A stretch of 5,440 bases of DNA from a bacterium (lineage in GTDB: Bacteria; Acidobacteriota; Blastocatellia; Pyrinomonadales; Pyrinomonadaceae): NCBI GenBank assembly GCA_029945985.1, contig JAQSDP010000161.1, forward strand, positions 1 to 5,440. Direction: 5' to 3'. Of this stretch, positions 1-4,866 are shown one piece after another. The notes beneath the pieces were generated by a model. It had not been told where the DNA came from and searched no databases. It worked only from the letters and a program-made list of their open reading frames with translations. The position numbers were made by a program, and so were the translations under genes. Position 1 is the first letter of the stretch; every line of letters begins with the position of its first letter.

Positions 1-51
1 TTTCTGTGAAAACTCTCTCCGGGACTGACCGGAAGTGACCACTTTCGACCC

Positions 52-116
52 TTGATGGCATGGTTCCATCGACAGAGTTCGATGGCTCCAAAATGAGGCA
101 CAGCTTTTGCCATCGA
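52..116. promoter_or_regulatory. Cluster of CCATCGA repeats in alternating orientation, possible operator of the adjacent HTH gene
   Basis: The heptamer CCATCGA occurs at 66-72 and 110-116. Its reverse complement TCGATGG occurs at 79-85, and a one-mismatch copy, TTGATGG, at 52-58. The copies at 66-72 and 79-85 form a perfect 7-bp inverted repeat with a 6-nt spacer. All four lie just upstream of the ATG of the small winged-helix protein at 143. Small DNA-binding proteins often bind dyads upstream of their own gene, so autoregulation is a reasonable inference. No convincing -35/-10 pair was seen here. Confidence 0.35.
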
Positions 117-142
117 ATGAAGCTATCAGAAGAACGAGATCT

Positions 143-376
143 ATGAAAAGCGAAATACTCGATAACCAACAACTCGCGGAAAGGTGGCACCTTAATGGGA
201 CAGCGGATGCCATTGCAAAAAGGTTCCAGCGCCTCAGAGCCCTACCAAAGTCGAACCCTCGCCATCTGAGGGCTCTTAGGATCGGGAATCAAATCCGTTA
301 TCGGATGACGGATATATTGGAATATGAAGATCGTAACACTGGAAAGCGGCGGGTTAGCCTAGCAGTTGCATTATGA
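143..376 (+). CDS. Small winged-helix / AlpA-MerR-like DNA-binding protein
   Basis: A 77-residue basic protein that looks like a single helix-turn-helix domain. The N-terminal part, ILDNQQLAERWHLNGTADAI, has the pattern of excisionase/AlpA-like proteins (a 'ls..elAerw.v' first helix). The segment ALRIGNQIRYRMTDILEYE matches the usual wing and last helix (the 'lGr.iRYr.sDi..ye' pattern). The helix between is longer and more basic than in typical AlpA proteins (KRFQRLRALPKSNPRHLRAL). I chose ATG 143 because it directly precedes the domain and has a purine-rich AGAAGAACGAG upstream. A TTG at 107 would add 12 residues with no domain content. It is the only plus-strand gene and converges on the minus-strand genes. 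Such proteins act as transcription regulators or as excisionases of mobile elements, but no integrase is visible in the window. The DNA target is unknown. Confidence 0.65.
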   Translation: MKSEILDNQQLAERWHLNGTADAIAKRFQRLRALPKSNPRHLRALRIGNQIRYRMTDILEYEDRNTGKRRVSLAVAL

Positions 377-707
377 TTTGTCGCCCTTGCGATAGGCCGA
401 TCTAGATCTGCAGCAGGAGTGAAACGACACAGGTTAATCCCGTGTAGTTCCCCAAAACTGGTTTACTTTTTAACCGACGGTTAGTTTTCGCTCCACTTTG
501 ACAATCATTCAGGCACTCGTAACCTCAGGCGGATTTTTGAAGTAGCGGCGTAATAGCCGTAAGTCTTTTCGGGCGACGCGAGAATTTATGAAGAGAGGAG
601 AGGGCTGAAATCAAAACTCCGATCACCCTAGAAAACAAGGCTTTCGAAATTCATCAAAAGCCCTGTGTTCGTACATATTTCTCCGTGGCTTCCAAGAAGC
701 ACTCACT
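377..707. other. Gene-free region between convergent genes
   Basis: This 331-bp stretch has no credible coding sequence on either strand. It holds a perfect dyad, TAACCG-A-CGGTTA (471-483), flanked by AAAACT (454-459) and AGTTTT (483-488), which are themselves inverted. A TTGACA hexamer lies at 498-503, but the best -10 partner 16 nt downstream (TAACCT) is poor and no gene follows it. A short CGGC/GCCG hairpin lies at 546-559. The possible terminator of the minus-strand operon is listed separately. Confidence 0.6.
631..662 (-). terminator. Weak rho-independent terminator downstream of the 708-950 gene
   Basis: Read on the minus strand, GGCTTT (662-657) and AAAGCC (644-639) form a 6-bp stem around a 12-nt loop, followed by TTGTTTTC. 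It lies about 45 bp past the TAA of the last gene of the hydrophilic trio. The stem is short and the U-run is interrupted, so termination strength is uncertain. Confidence 0.35.
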
Positions 708-950
708 TTAATCTTTGACTAACGCTTCAGATGCCGGAGGTGCTTTCTGCAATTCCTTCGCGTTATCTTCCATCTCTTTTTCGGTGTAGAAATCCATAAC
801 CTCAACCGCGGTTCGTCCTGTCGGCTCGTTTCCCCCGGATGCTCCGTCAACCTTGGAAGTCGCCGGGATCGGTTCGAAACCGTGTCGTGTTGAGTCGGCT
901 TTATCGACTGAAGATTTCTCGCCTTGCGTGTTTGATTGCTGTTTACTCAT
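708..950 (-). CDS. Small hydrophilic hypothetical protein (third of a trio)
   Basis: An 80-residue protein that I do not recognise. It has no signal peptide and no membrane segment. The first half is rich in Ser, Gly, Lys and Asp (MSKQQSNTQGEKSSVDKADS) and probably disordered. Residues 48-69 (AVEVMDFYTEKEMEDNAKEL) could form a short amphipathic helix, followed by a PPASEALVKD tail. The ATG start lies 8 bp after the TGA of the upstream gene, so the two are almost certainly co-transcribed and perhaps translationally coupled; the only Shine-Dalgarno-like stretch (GGAAG) lies within the end of that upstream gene. The stop is TAA. Composition resembles small stress-protective or intrinsically disordered proteins, but no function can be assigned from sequence alone. 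Confidence 0.6.
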   Translation of the reverse strand: MSKQQSNTQGEKSSVDKADSTRHGFEPIPATSKVDGASGGNEPTGRTAVEVMDFYTEKEMEDNAKELQKAPPASEALVKD

Positions 951-958
951 AAATTAAC

Positions 959-1204
959 TCAACTTCCACTGGGCCCATCGGACTGGTCACTCGCTCCGCC
1001 CGACCCCTTTTCTGTGGTCGGCGACTTTATCGAAGCCTGTGCATGGCCTCGTATGAATTTCGAACCGTTTCCGTGTTCCCGCGTTTCTTCTTCAGCTTTT
1101 GCCTCAGTGTATTTCTGTTTTTGGATAGTCTGAACGACGTCCTGTCCGGGACGCTCGCGGCCAGCCGTTTTGTAATGGTCTGGATTGACGTTATTTTTGC
1201 TCAT
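959..1204 (-). CDS. Small hydrophilic hypothetical protein (second of a trio)
   Basis: An 81-residue protein that I do not recognise. The N-terminal half carries a compact, conserved-looking block, NVNPDHYKTAGRERPGQD (residues 5-22), followed by a charged helix-forming stretch, VVQTIQKQKYTEAKAEEETR (23-42). The C-terminal half is Gly/Ser/Asp-rich and probably disordered (GSGGASDQSDGPSGS at the end). It has no signal peptide, no membrane segment and no cysteine. It starts with MSK, as does the next gene, 8 bp downstream. A GGAG lies about 16 nt before the ATG, longer than the ideal spacing. The gap to the preceding gene is 50 bp and contains a small hairpin. The stop codon is TGA, which shows that UGA works as a normal terminator here if the gene is real. 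Function unknown; a stress role is only a guess from composition. Confidence 0.62.
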   Translation of the reverse strand: MSKNNVNPDHYKTAGRERPGQDVVQTIQKQKYTEAKAEEETREHGNGSKFIRGHAQASIKSPTTEKGSGGASDQSDGPSGS

Positions 1205-1241
1205 AATATTTTGATGTTATCTCCGTGTGACAAATGAAAAT

Positions 1242-1255
1242 GACCGACGCCGGTC
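1242..1255 (-). other. Small intergenic hairpin, possible attenuator
   Basis: GACCG (1242-1246) and CGGTC (1251-1255) form a 5-bp stem with a 4-nt loop that overlaps the TAG of the 1255-1620 gene. On the minus strand it is followed by ATTTTCATTTG. This is too weak to call a terminator; partial attenuation or 3'-end protection between the first and second gene of the trio is possible. Confidence 0.25.
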
Positions 1256-1620
1256 TAGTCCTCTGATTCCGCAGATGCCGGATTCAACGCCCAGCGGTCT
1301 TCGTCACGGTCTTCAACCTTCTCGAGAATATCCAGCGGTTCATTTCTCTGATTCGCCACGCCGACGGCCATACCCATTTGATCCGGGTTAATGTTCGTAA
1401 AAGCCACATCCTCACGGCTGTTCATTGGTGACGGCAGCATGTAATCCTGCTCAGCTAGCTCGCTTTGTATCTGTTCCTGTTCCGGCTCTCCATGGTCCGC
1501 GGAATATTTAAATTCTCGCTTGACCTGTTCCTCTATCGACGTTTTCTGTTTCTCCGGGGCGCCAGTTGGAGCATCTCCTTCGGCGTCCCTCATCTTCGGT
1601 TTTACTTCTGATTTATTCAT
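1255..1620 (-). CDS. Acidic hydrophilic hypothetical protein (first of a trio)
   Basis: A 121-residue protein that I do not recognise. It is strongly charged, with no signal peptide or membrane segment. Order of segments: a disordered basic/acidic N-terminus (MNKSEVKPKMRDAEGDAPTG), a Glu/Lys/Gln-rich segment likely to be helical (residues 28-57, with EEQVKREFKYSADHGEPEQE), and a more ordered-looking middle (MLPSPMNSREDVAFTNINPD, 61-80). The tail is acidic (LDILEKVEDRDEDRWALNP, then SAESED). I chose ATG 1620 because the upstream in-frame ATG at 1674 would add 18 residues of unrelated character (DYCDRLRYYRSCG) over a perfect palindrome that looks like non-coding DNA. No clear Shine-Dalgarno precedes 1620. 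It likely heads the operon with the two smaller hydrophilic genes. The stop is TAG. Function unknown. Confidence 0.6.
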   Translation of the reverse strand: MNKSEVKPKMRDAEGDAPTGAPEKQKTSIEEQVKREFKYSADHGEPEQEQIQSELAEQDYMLPSPMNSREDVAFTNINPDQMGMAVGVANQRNEPLDILEKVEDRDEDRWALNPASAESED

Positions 1621-1900
1621 AGATTTATTCACACCGCAGCTGCGGTAATATCTCAAGCGATCGCAATAGTCCACCCAACGATTTCACGATTTGCCTTTGT
1701 CGATCATGGAAACAATCGACGAATGCACATCCCTTATCCCCGGATTTTGGCTATTTTGCTAGTGTTACCTGGAACGCGACTTCTCAATGACGCTCAATTT
1801 CATTCGGCGGACGAAGGCTTATCTGTAATTCGATCAAACTGTTCAGTTTTGTCTGTGCGTTGCCGTACAGGGATCTAGGGATTCTAAGCTTTGAAGCCGA
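1621..1900. other. Gene-free, palindrome-rich region upstream of the hydrophilic trio
   Basis: This 280-bp stretch separates the membrane-protein gene at 1901-2368 from the trio, so the trio's promoter is expected here. No confident -35/-10 pair stands out. It contains a perfect 14-bp palindrome ACCGCAGCTGCGGT (1633-1646), the 8-bp palindrome GCGATCGC (1657-1664), a 14-bp dyad AAACTG-TT-CAGTTT (1836-1849), and a near-tandem repeat GGGATCTA/GGGATTCTA (about 1870-1886). The 14-bp palindrome would lie in the 5' leader of the first trio gene. Confidence 0.55.
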
Positions 1901-2368
1901 CTAATTCCTTATCTGCAAAAGCGTGAAATAGAGGTCCGAGAGCCGTTCAGTAGACGCCGGATCATTCCGGGCCAGCAGCGTGATAGCTTCGTCGCGGTCG
2001 GCCAATATCGGTTTTAGGGCGATTTGCTGCTGTGGAGTGAACGCACTCTGTTCGCGTTCGGCCTCGGAGCGAAGCTCGGTAAAAAAACTGCTCGCTTGCT
2101 GCCTTGATTGTTCATACTCGCCACGCCGCGCGTTCAGAGCGGCAGTCGCCAGATTGTTTTGCAAAACGCTCAGCCGCAAATTTACTTGCGCCGTGTCGCG
2201 CTCGTTCGCGGTAGATCGGGCCGACAGCCACATCGGAACAAAACCGAGAAGAAATATAGCCAAGCCGATAGCGCCGAAGATCCCGACGCGCTTTAGCATC
2301 GATTTTCTTTCCTCACTTACTACAACCGTTTCGGCATTTAAGTCTGACTTTTTCGTTTCATCCTTCAT
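1901..2368 (-). CDS. Single-TM membrane-anchored helical hypothetical protein
   Basis: A 155-residue protein. A charged N-terminal tail (1-27, ending RKSMLKR) precedes one membrane segment (about 29-49, with GAIGLAIFLLGFVPMWL), then a long soluble helical region (50-155). The soluble part is rich in Ala, Arg, Gln and Glu, with an ALNARRGEYEQSRQQAS block and a C-terminal segment around DRDEAITLLARNDPASTERL. By the positive-inside rule, Lys/Arg before the TM put the C-terminal helices outside the cytoplasm. ATG 2368 is chosen because GGGGAG lies exactly 7 nt upstream; an earlier in-frame ATG at 2455 would overlap the preceding gene. The protein resembles, from memory, uncharacterised membrane proteins of Acidobacteriota. 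It follows the lmo0937-like gene by 67 bp and is probably in the same transcription unit. The stop is TAG. Molecular function unknown; a coiled-coil or TPR-like envelope role is only inferred. Confidence 0.72.
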   Translation of the reverse strand: MKDETKKSDLNAETVVVSEERKSMLKRVGIFGAIGLAIFLLGFVPMWLSARSTANERDTAQVNLRLSVLQNNLATAALNARRGEYEQSRQQASSFFTELRSEAEREQSAFTPQQQIALKPILADRDEAITLLARNDPASTERLSDLYFTLLQIRN

Positions 2369-2435
2369 TTCCGTACTCCCCGTCTTTTTTATTTTCAATA
2401 CTCTCTGTATTTGCAGGGCGACACCGTTCAAGTGT

Positions 2436-2576
2436 TTATCTTCGACCGGCGACAATTTTCACAACCAGCAAGATGCCGGCTACAAGCAACAAGATATGGA
2501 TAAAACCGCCGGCTACATTTCCCACAAAACCAAGCAACCATAAAACCAATAAAATTACTAAAATTGTCCAAAGCAT
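2436..2576 (-). CDS. lmo0937-family mini membrane protein (DUF5670-like)
   Basis: A 46-residue, almost entirely hydrophobic protein. It opens with MLWTILVILLVLWLLGFVGN, continues through a Gly-rich turn (VAGGF), and has a second hydrophobic segment, IHILLLVAGILLVVKIVAG, ending in RR. This two-helix hairpin with a terminal Arg-Arg is the hallmark of the lmo0937 family, very small membrane proteins found across many phyla and often near stress genes. Their biochemical role is not established. ATG 2576 is supported by AGGAG 7 nt upstream. The gene lies 62 bp after the amphi-Trp gene and 67 bp before the next membrane-protein gene, so co-transcription is likely. Longer in-frame extensions upstream add an unrelated charged segment and are rejected. 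The stop is TAA. Confidence 0.82.
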   Translation of the reverse strand: MLWTILVILLVLWLLGFVGNVAGGFIHILLLVAGILLVVKIVAGRR

Positions 2577-2626
2577 TTCATTTCTCCTTTCTCGTTTGAT
2601 TTTTCCAATTACGCTAAATCCGGGCC

Positions 2627-2640
2627 AGGGTGATGACCCT
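2627..2640 (-). other. Small hairpin at the end of the amphi-Trp gene
   Basis: AGGGT (2627-2631) and ACCCT (2636-2640) form a 5-bp stem with a 4-nt loop overlapping the TAG stop. No U-run follows on the minus strand, so a terminator is unlikely. It may be an mRNA processing or stability element before the lmo0937-like gene. Confidence 0.2.
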
Positions 2641-2884
2641 AATTCTGTTCTTGTTCTTTTCGATTCCACTTGATCTCAATCTCGATCTCTCCCTGGCCAC
2701 CGCCATCATCGGCCTGCATTTCAGTTTCAAATTGACCGTCGGTTGGAACCCTGATCCGGTTGCCTCCTACCTGAATACGAAAGGATTACCCGGCACCTAT
2801 TGCGTCGGCAATCCGTCTAAGCTTGTCGGAAGCTTGGGTCGGCGTGTGCGAGCGCTCGACATCGATTTCTTTTTCATGTTTCAT
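2639..2884 (-). pseudogene. Amphi-Trp domain protein gene with one in-frame TAA
   Basis: In a single uninterrupted frame this gene encodes 32 residues ending DKLRRIADAIGAG. A TAA follows at 2788-2786, then 48 residues beginning SFRIQVGGNRIRVPTDGQFE and closing with GEIEIEIKWNRKEQEQN. Together they match the amphi-Trp domain: a helix of the form 'lrriAdal.aG', a beta strand with 'riqv.g.ri.vP', and an acidic 'elEieikW' strand ending in the eponymous Trp. The TAA replaces one residue, usually charged or polar, between Gly32 and Ser34; AAA or GAA to TAA would be a single base change. No credible restart lies after it. Initiation signals look fully active: GGGAG 7 nt before the ATG, and an ATGA overlap with the preceding gene. 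It ends in TAG. Either a recent nonsense mutation, a sequence error or readthrough. The function of amphi-Trp proteins is poorly known. Confidence 0.78.
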
Positions 2885-3120
2885 AATTGTTCTCCCAGTC
2901 TGAGACCTTTCACTGCGATCCCGGCTACGCGAAACACACTCGCTTTACGGGCCGACTCCTTCGGTTCCTTCCAAGGCGCATAAGCTCCAGTCAGCACGAG
3001 AATTCCAATGATTACCAAGGGCCAGAATGAAAAGACCGCAGCCGTATAGTCCCACTTTCTTCCCGGTGCCAATCCGGCCTCTTCCGTTTTGTCCTGCGGT
3101 TCCAAAGGTTCGTGATCCAC
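2881..3120 (-). CDS. Small single-TM hypothetical protein
   Basis: A 79-residue protein that I do not recognise. A hydrophilic N-terminal segment (MDHEPLEPQDKTEEAGLAPG) is followed by one membrane helix (about 27-47, with FSFWPLVIIGILVLTGAYA), then a basic tail (KEPKESARKASVFR). The first codon is GTG, chosen because GGGGAA lies 5 nt upstream. The TGA stop overlaps the ATG of the amphi-Trp gene (ATGA), a classical translational-coupling arrangement. It follows the L,D-transpeptidase gene by 66 bp with no visible terminator, so all may form one operon. Positive charges flanking the helix on both sides make topology ambiguous. The ending, GIAVKGLRLGEQL, is unusual, and a frameshifted C-terminus cannot be excluded. 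Function unknown; an inner-membrane accessory role is inferred from position only. Confidence 0.6.
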   Translation of the reverse strand: MDHEPLEPQDKTEEAGLAPGRKWDYTAAVFSFWPLVIIGILVLTGAYAPWKEPKESARKASVFRVAGIAVKGLRLGEQL

Positions 3121-3186
3121 TGACGTTCCCCTTTTTTGTTGGCCCGATAAACCTCTCGCAATTCGCGCGGAGTTCCCTCACCGTAA

Positions 3187-4554
3187 CTATGAAGTCTTCT
3201 TATTCGTGCCTTTCGTGCCACCCGCCGCTTGCTGTGGAATCAACGGCTCGGCTTTTCCAGTCGTCAATGCAGTCCCCGATCTAATATCTGCGAGTTCGAC
3301 GACAAACTTTTTATCACTATTCACCTCACCCAGCATTTCACTGAGTGCAGATGAATCGAGTTTCGAAAGATCCACGCCATAACTTTCGAGCTCCGCCCGA
3401 AGACTCTCTATGGTGTTCGTGTTCCTATCATAAACGTCGGGGTATAAAGCCAAAGTGCCGTTTTCTACGACCATTGAATCGTAATTGATGTCGACTGGAA
3501 TTTCGCCGTTTAGATTGATAACGCGGCGTTCGCTATTATTCTTTGCTGCATCGATTTCCCGGCCTGTGATCTGAATATTTCGGGCCTCGGCAATTAATTT
3601 GGTGATCTCAAATAGATCGTCCCGCAGAACCCGTACGCAGCCGTGCGAAACTAGATTGCCGATATCAGAAGGCGACTGAGCTTCGTGCAGGAGATATGCG
3701 TCACCCAACGGAATTTTTATCTTCCCGAGCGGGTTTTGCGGATCGTCGGCAGATATCCGTTCGTATGGCTCGACGCCCGAAGATTTACGGACCCACTCGC
3801 TGTCCGGCGGTATCCAGTCAGGATTCAAAATTATCTTGCTCGCCGATCGCATCCCGACGGGAATAGGAAAGTTTTTCTTTCCGACGCCAACGTAATACGA
3901 CTTGATTTCCCTGTCTCCCTGCCAGAGGGTCATAGTAAATGCCGGCACATTTACCGTTATGCGGACATCGCCATCACCGGGTTTCAAAGCGGAGCGTTTA
4001 ATTTGACCTTTAGTCAACTTGTCCGACCGCGCCGATTCGTCCGTGTCGGCGACCTTCTGTGTGTCCGAATTGGAATCTGACTTGCTATTTGAGTTCGGTT
4101 TCGGCGCGTGCCCAGTGTTAACCGCATTTTCCATCGCTTCACGTCTTGCCAGAAGTAGATGTTCGGTTTCCTTATTCTCACCGTTCTGGTATTTGACCTG
4201 TGCCCAAACTTCACCGTTGAAATCCGCGGGGATCTTCACATCGGTGACGAATTCACCGTTTGTACCAGTTCCACCCAGTGTTTTGAGTTTCAACGCCCGG
4301 TCTACTTCGGTGGCCGGTTGGTAGAACAATTGAACCTCGGCCGCGTTCGGAGCAATGACGGTAAGTTTAAATTCATCACCTGTAACTATTTTATAATTGT
4401 CCTCTCCTGCTGAAACGGGCGAAGCTTTAATCGAAGGTGGAGCTTCAGACTGTGTGCTTACCGCCGGATTCGAATCGCTCGACAGCGGACCGCAGGCCGA
4501 CGCGGTGAAAATCAGCAACGACAGAGCGAAATAGATGTAGCGTTTGGTTGTCAT
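3187..4554 (-). CDS. Lipoprotein L,D-transpeptidase (YkuD domain)
   Basis: A 455-residue predicted lipoprotein. It has a signal peptide (MTTKRYIYFALSLLIFTASA) with a lipobox-like ASAC and lipidated Cys21. Residues about 50-140 look like an all-beta, Ig-like domain, and a Ser/Asn/Asp-rich linker spans about 150-185. The YkuD catalytic domain covers about 196-330. Within it, IPVGMRSASK and NPDWIPP match the family, His290 lies in YLLHEA, and the active site is SHGCVR at 303-308 with nucleophile Cys306. A C-terminal segment (346-455), beginning EIPVDINYDSMVVENGTLAL, resembles the extension of long-form ErfK-like enzymes. Such enzymes make 3-3 peptidoglycan cross-links or attach proteins to peptidoglycan. 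ATG 4554 is preferred to the in-frame ATG at 4590 because GGGAA lies 6 nt upstream and the signal peptide starts there. All catalytic residues are present. The stop is TAG. Confidence 0.9.
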   Translation of the reverse strand: MTTKRYIYFALSLLIFTASACGPLSSDSNPAVSTQSEAPPSIKASPVSAGEDNYKIVTGDEFKLTVIAPNAAEVQLFYQPATEVDRALKLKTLGGTGTNGEFVTDVKIPADFNGEVWAQVKYQNGENKETEHLLLARREAMENAVNTGHAPKPNSNSKSDSNSDTQKVADTDESARSDKLTKGQIKRSALKPGDGDVRITVNVPAFTMTLWQGDREIKSYYVGVGKKNFPIPVGMRSASKIILNPDWIPPDSEWVRKSSGVEPYERISADDPQNPLGKIKIPLGDAYLLHEAQSPSDIGNLVSHGCVRVLRDDLFEITKLIAEARNIQITGREIDAAKNNSERRVINLNGEIPVDINYDSMVVENGTLALYPDVYDRNTNTIESLRAELESYGVDLSKLDSSALSEMLGEVNSDKKFVVELADIRSGTALTTGKAEPLIPQQAAGGTKGTNKKTS

Positions 4555-4866
4555 TTTAGGTTCCCGAATTGCTTTCAATGTGTATCTCAATTGTAGAAAG
4601 CCGCAGCATCAGCGGAAGCAGTGGCAATACTCAAATTCGATGAGTAAAATTACGCAGGTTTAGATCAAGAGAGAGGGCGATTGAGCTAAAGGCAAGTTAG
4701 TAGTGGTTCAGTTTGAGAAGACGTTGGTTCAGCCACACTGGGTTCGAATTCTTGCGGCGTCGGTGTTTCTCGCAAAGACGCGAAGATGAAAAGAAAACCG
4801 AAGACGGAAGATGACTGCTACCGGCAAGTTCCAGAGGGTAGGACCGCCTTCAAAAACAATGAGATA
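4555..4866. other. Gene-free region upstream of the L,D-transpeptidase gene
   Basis: This 312-bp stretch has no credible gene. It holds a direct repeat TGGTTCAG at 4704-4711 and 4725-4732 (21-bp period) and a CGCAAAGACGCGAAG tract around 4771-4785, of a type I recall as a common dispersed intergenic sequence in several phyla. CCGC/GCGG arms lie at about 4601-4615, close to the possible -10 element. A GGTTCGAATTC at 4741-4751 resembles a tRNA T-loop, but no tRNA fold surrounds it. Confidence 0.55.
4590..4595 (-). promoter_or_regulatory. Possible -10 element of the L,D-transpeptidase gene
   Basis: TACAAT on the minus strand matches TATAAT at five of six positions. It lies about 35 nt before the ATG at 4554, a sensible leader length. 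The hexamers 16-18 nt upstream do not resemble TTGACA, so a housekeeping promoter here would be weak or activator-dependent. Confidence 0.22.

Noticed and set aside
1980..2543. A 187-codon open frame on the plus strand
   Set aside because: It is antisense to the membrane-anchored protein gene and the lmo0937-like gene, both of which have strong Shine-Dalgarno sequences. The cysteine- and serine-rich product is typical of a shadow frame.
2630..2983. A 117-codon open frame on the plus strand
   Set aside because: It lies opposite the amphi-Trp and one-TM genes, whose minus-strand proteins have recognisable features and proper ribosome-binding sites; the plus-strand protein matches nothing.
3012..3221. 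Minus-strand basic 69-residue frame overlapping the end of the L,D-transpeptidase gene
   Set aside because: It overlaps two better-supported genes in another frame, has no ribosome-binding site of note, and its Arg/Lys-rich composition is typical of an off-frame shadow.
4019..4324. Plus-strand frames opposite the L,D-transpeptidase gene
   Set aside because: They are antisense to a gene with a complete catalytic motif and signal peptide, and their products are low-complexity Ser/Phe/Val-rich.
4741..4751. GGTTCGAATTC resembling a tRNA T-arm
   Set aside because: The flanking bases do not form the 5-bp T stem, and no acceptor, D or anticodon arms can be drawn around it.
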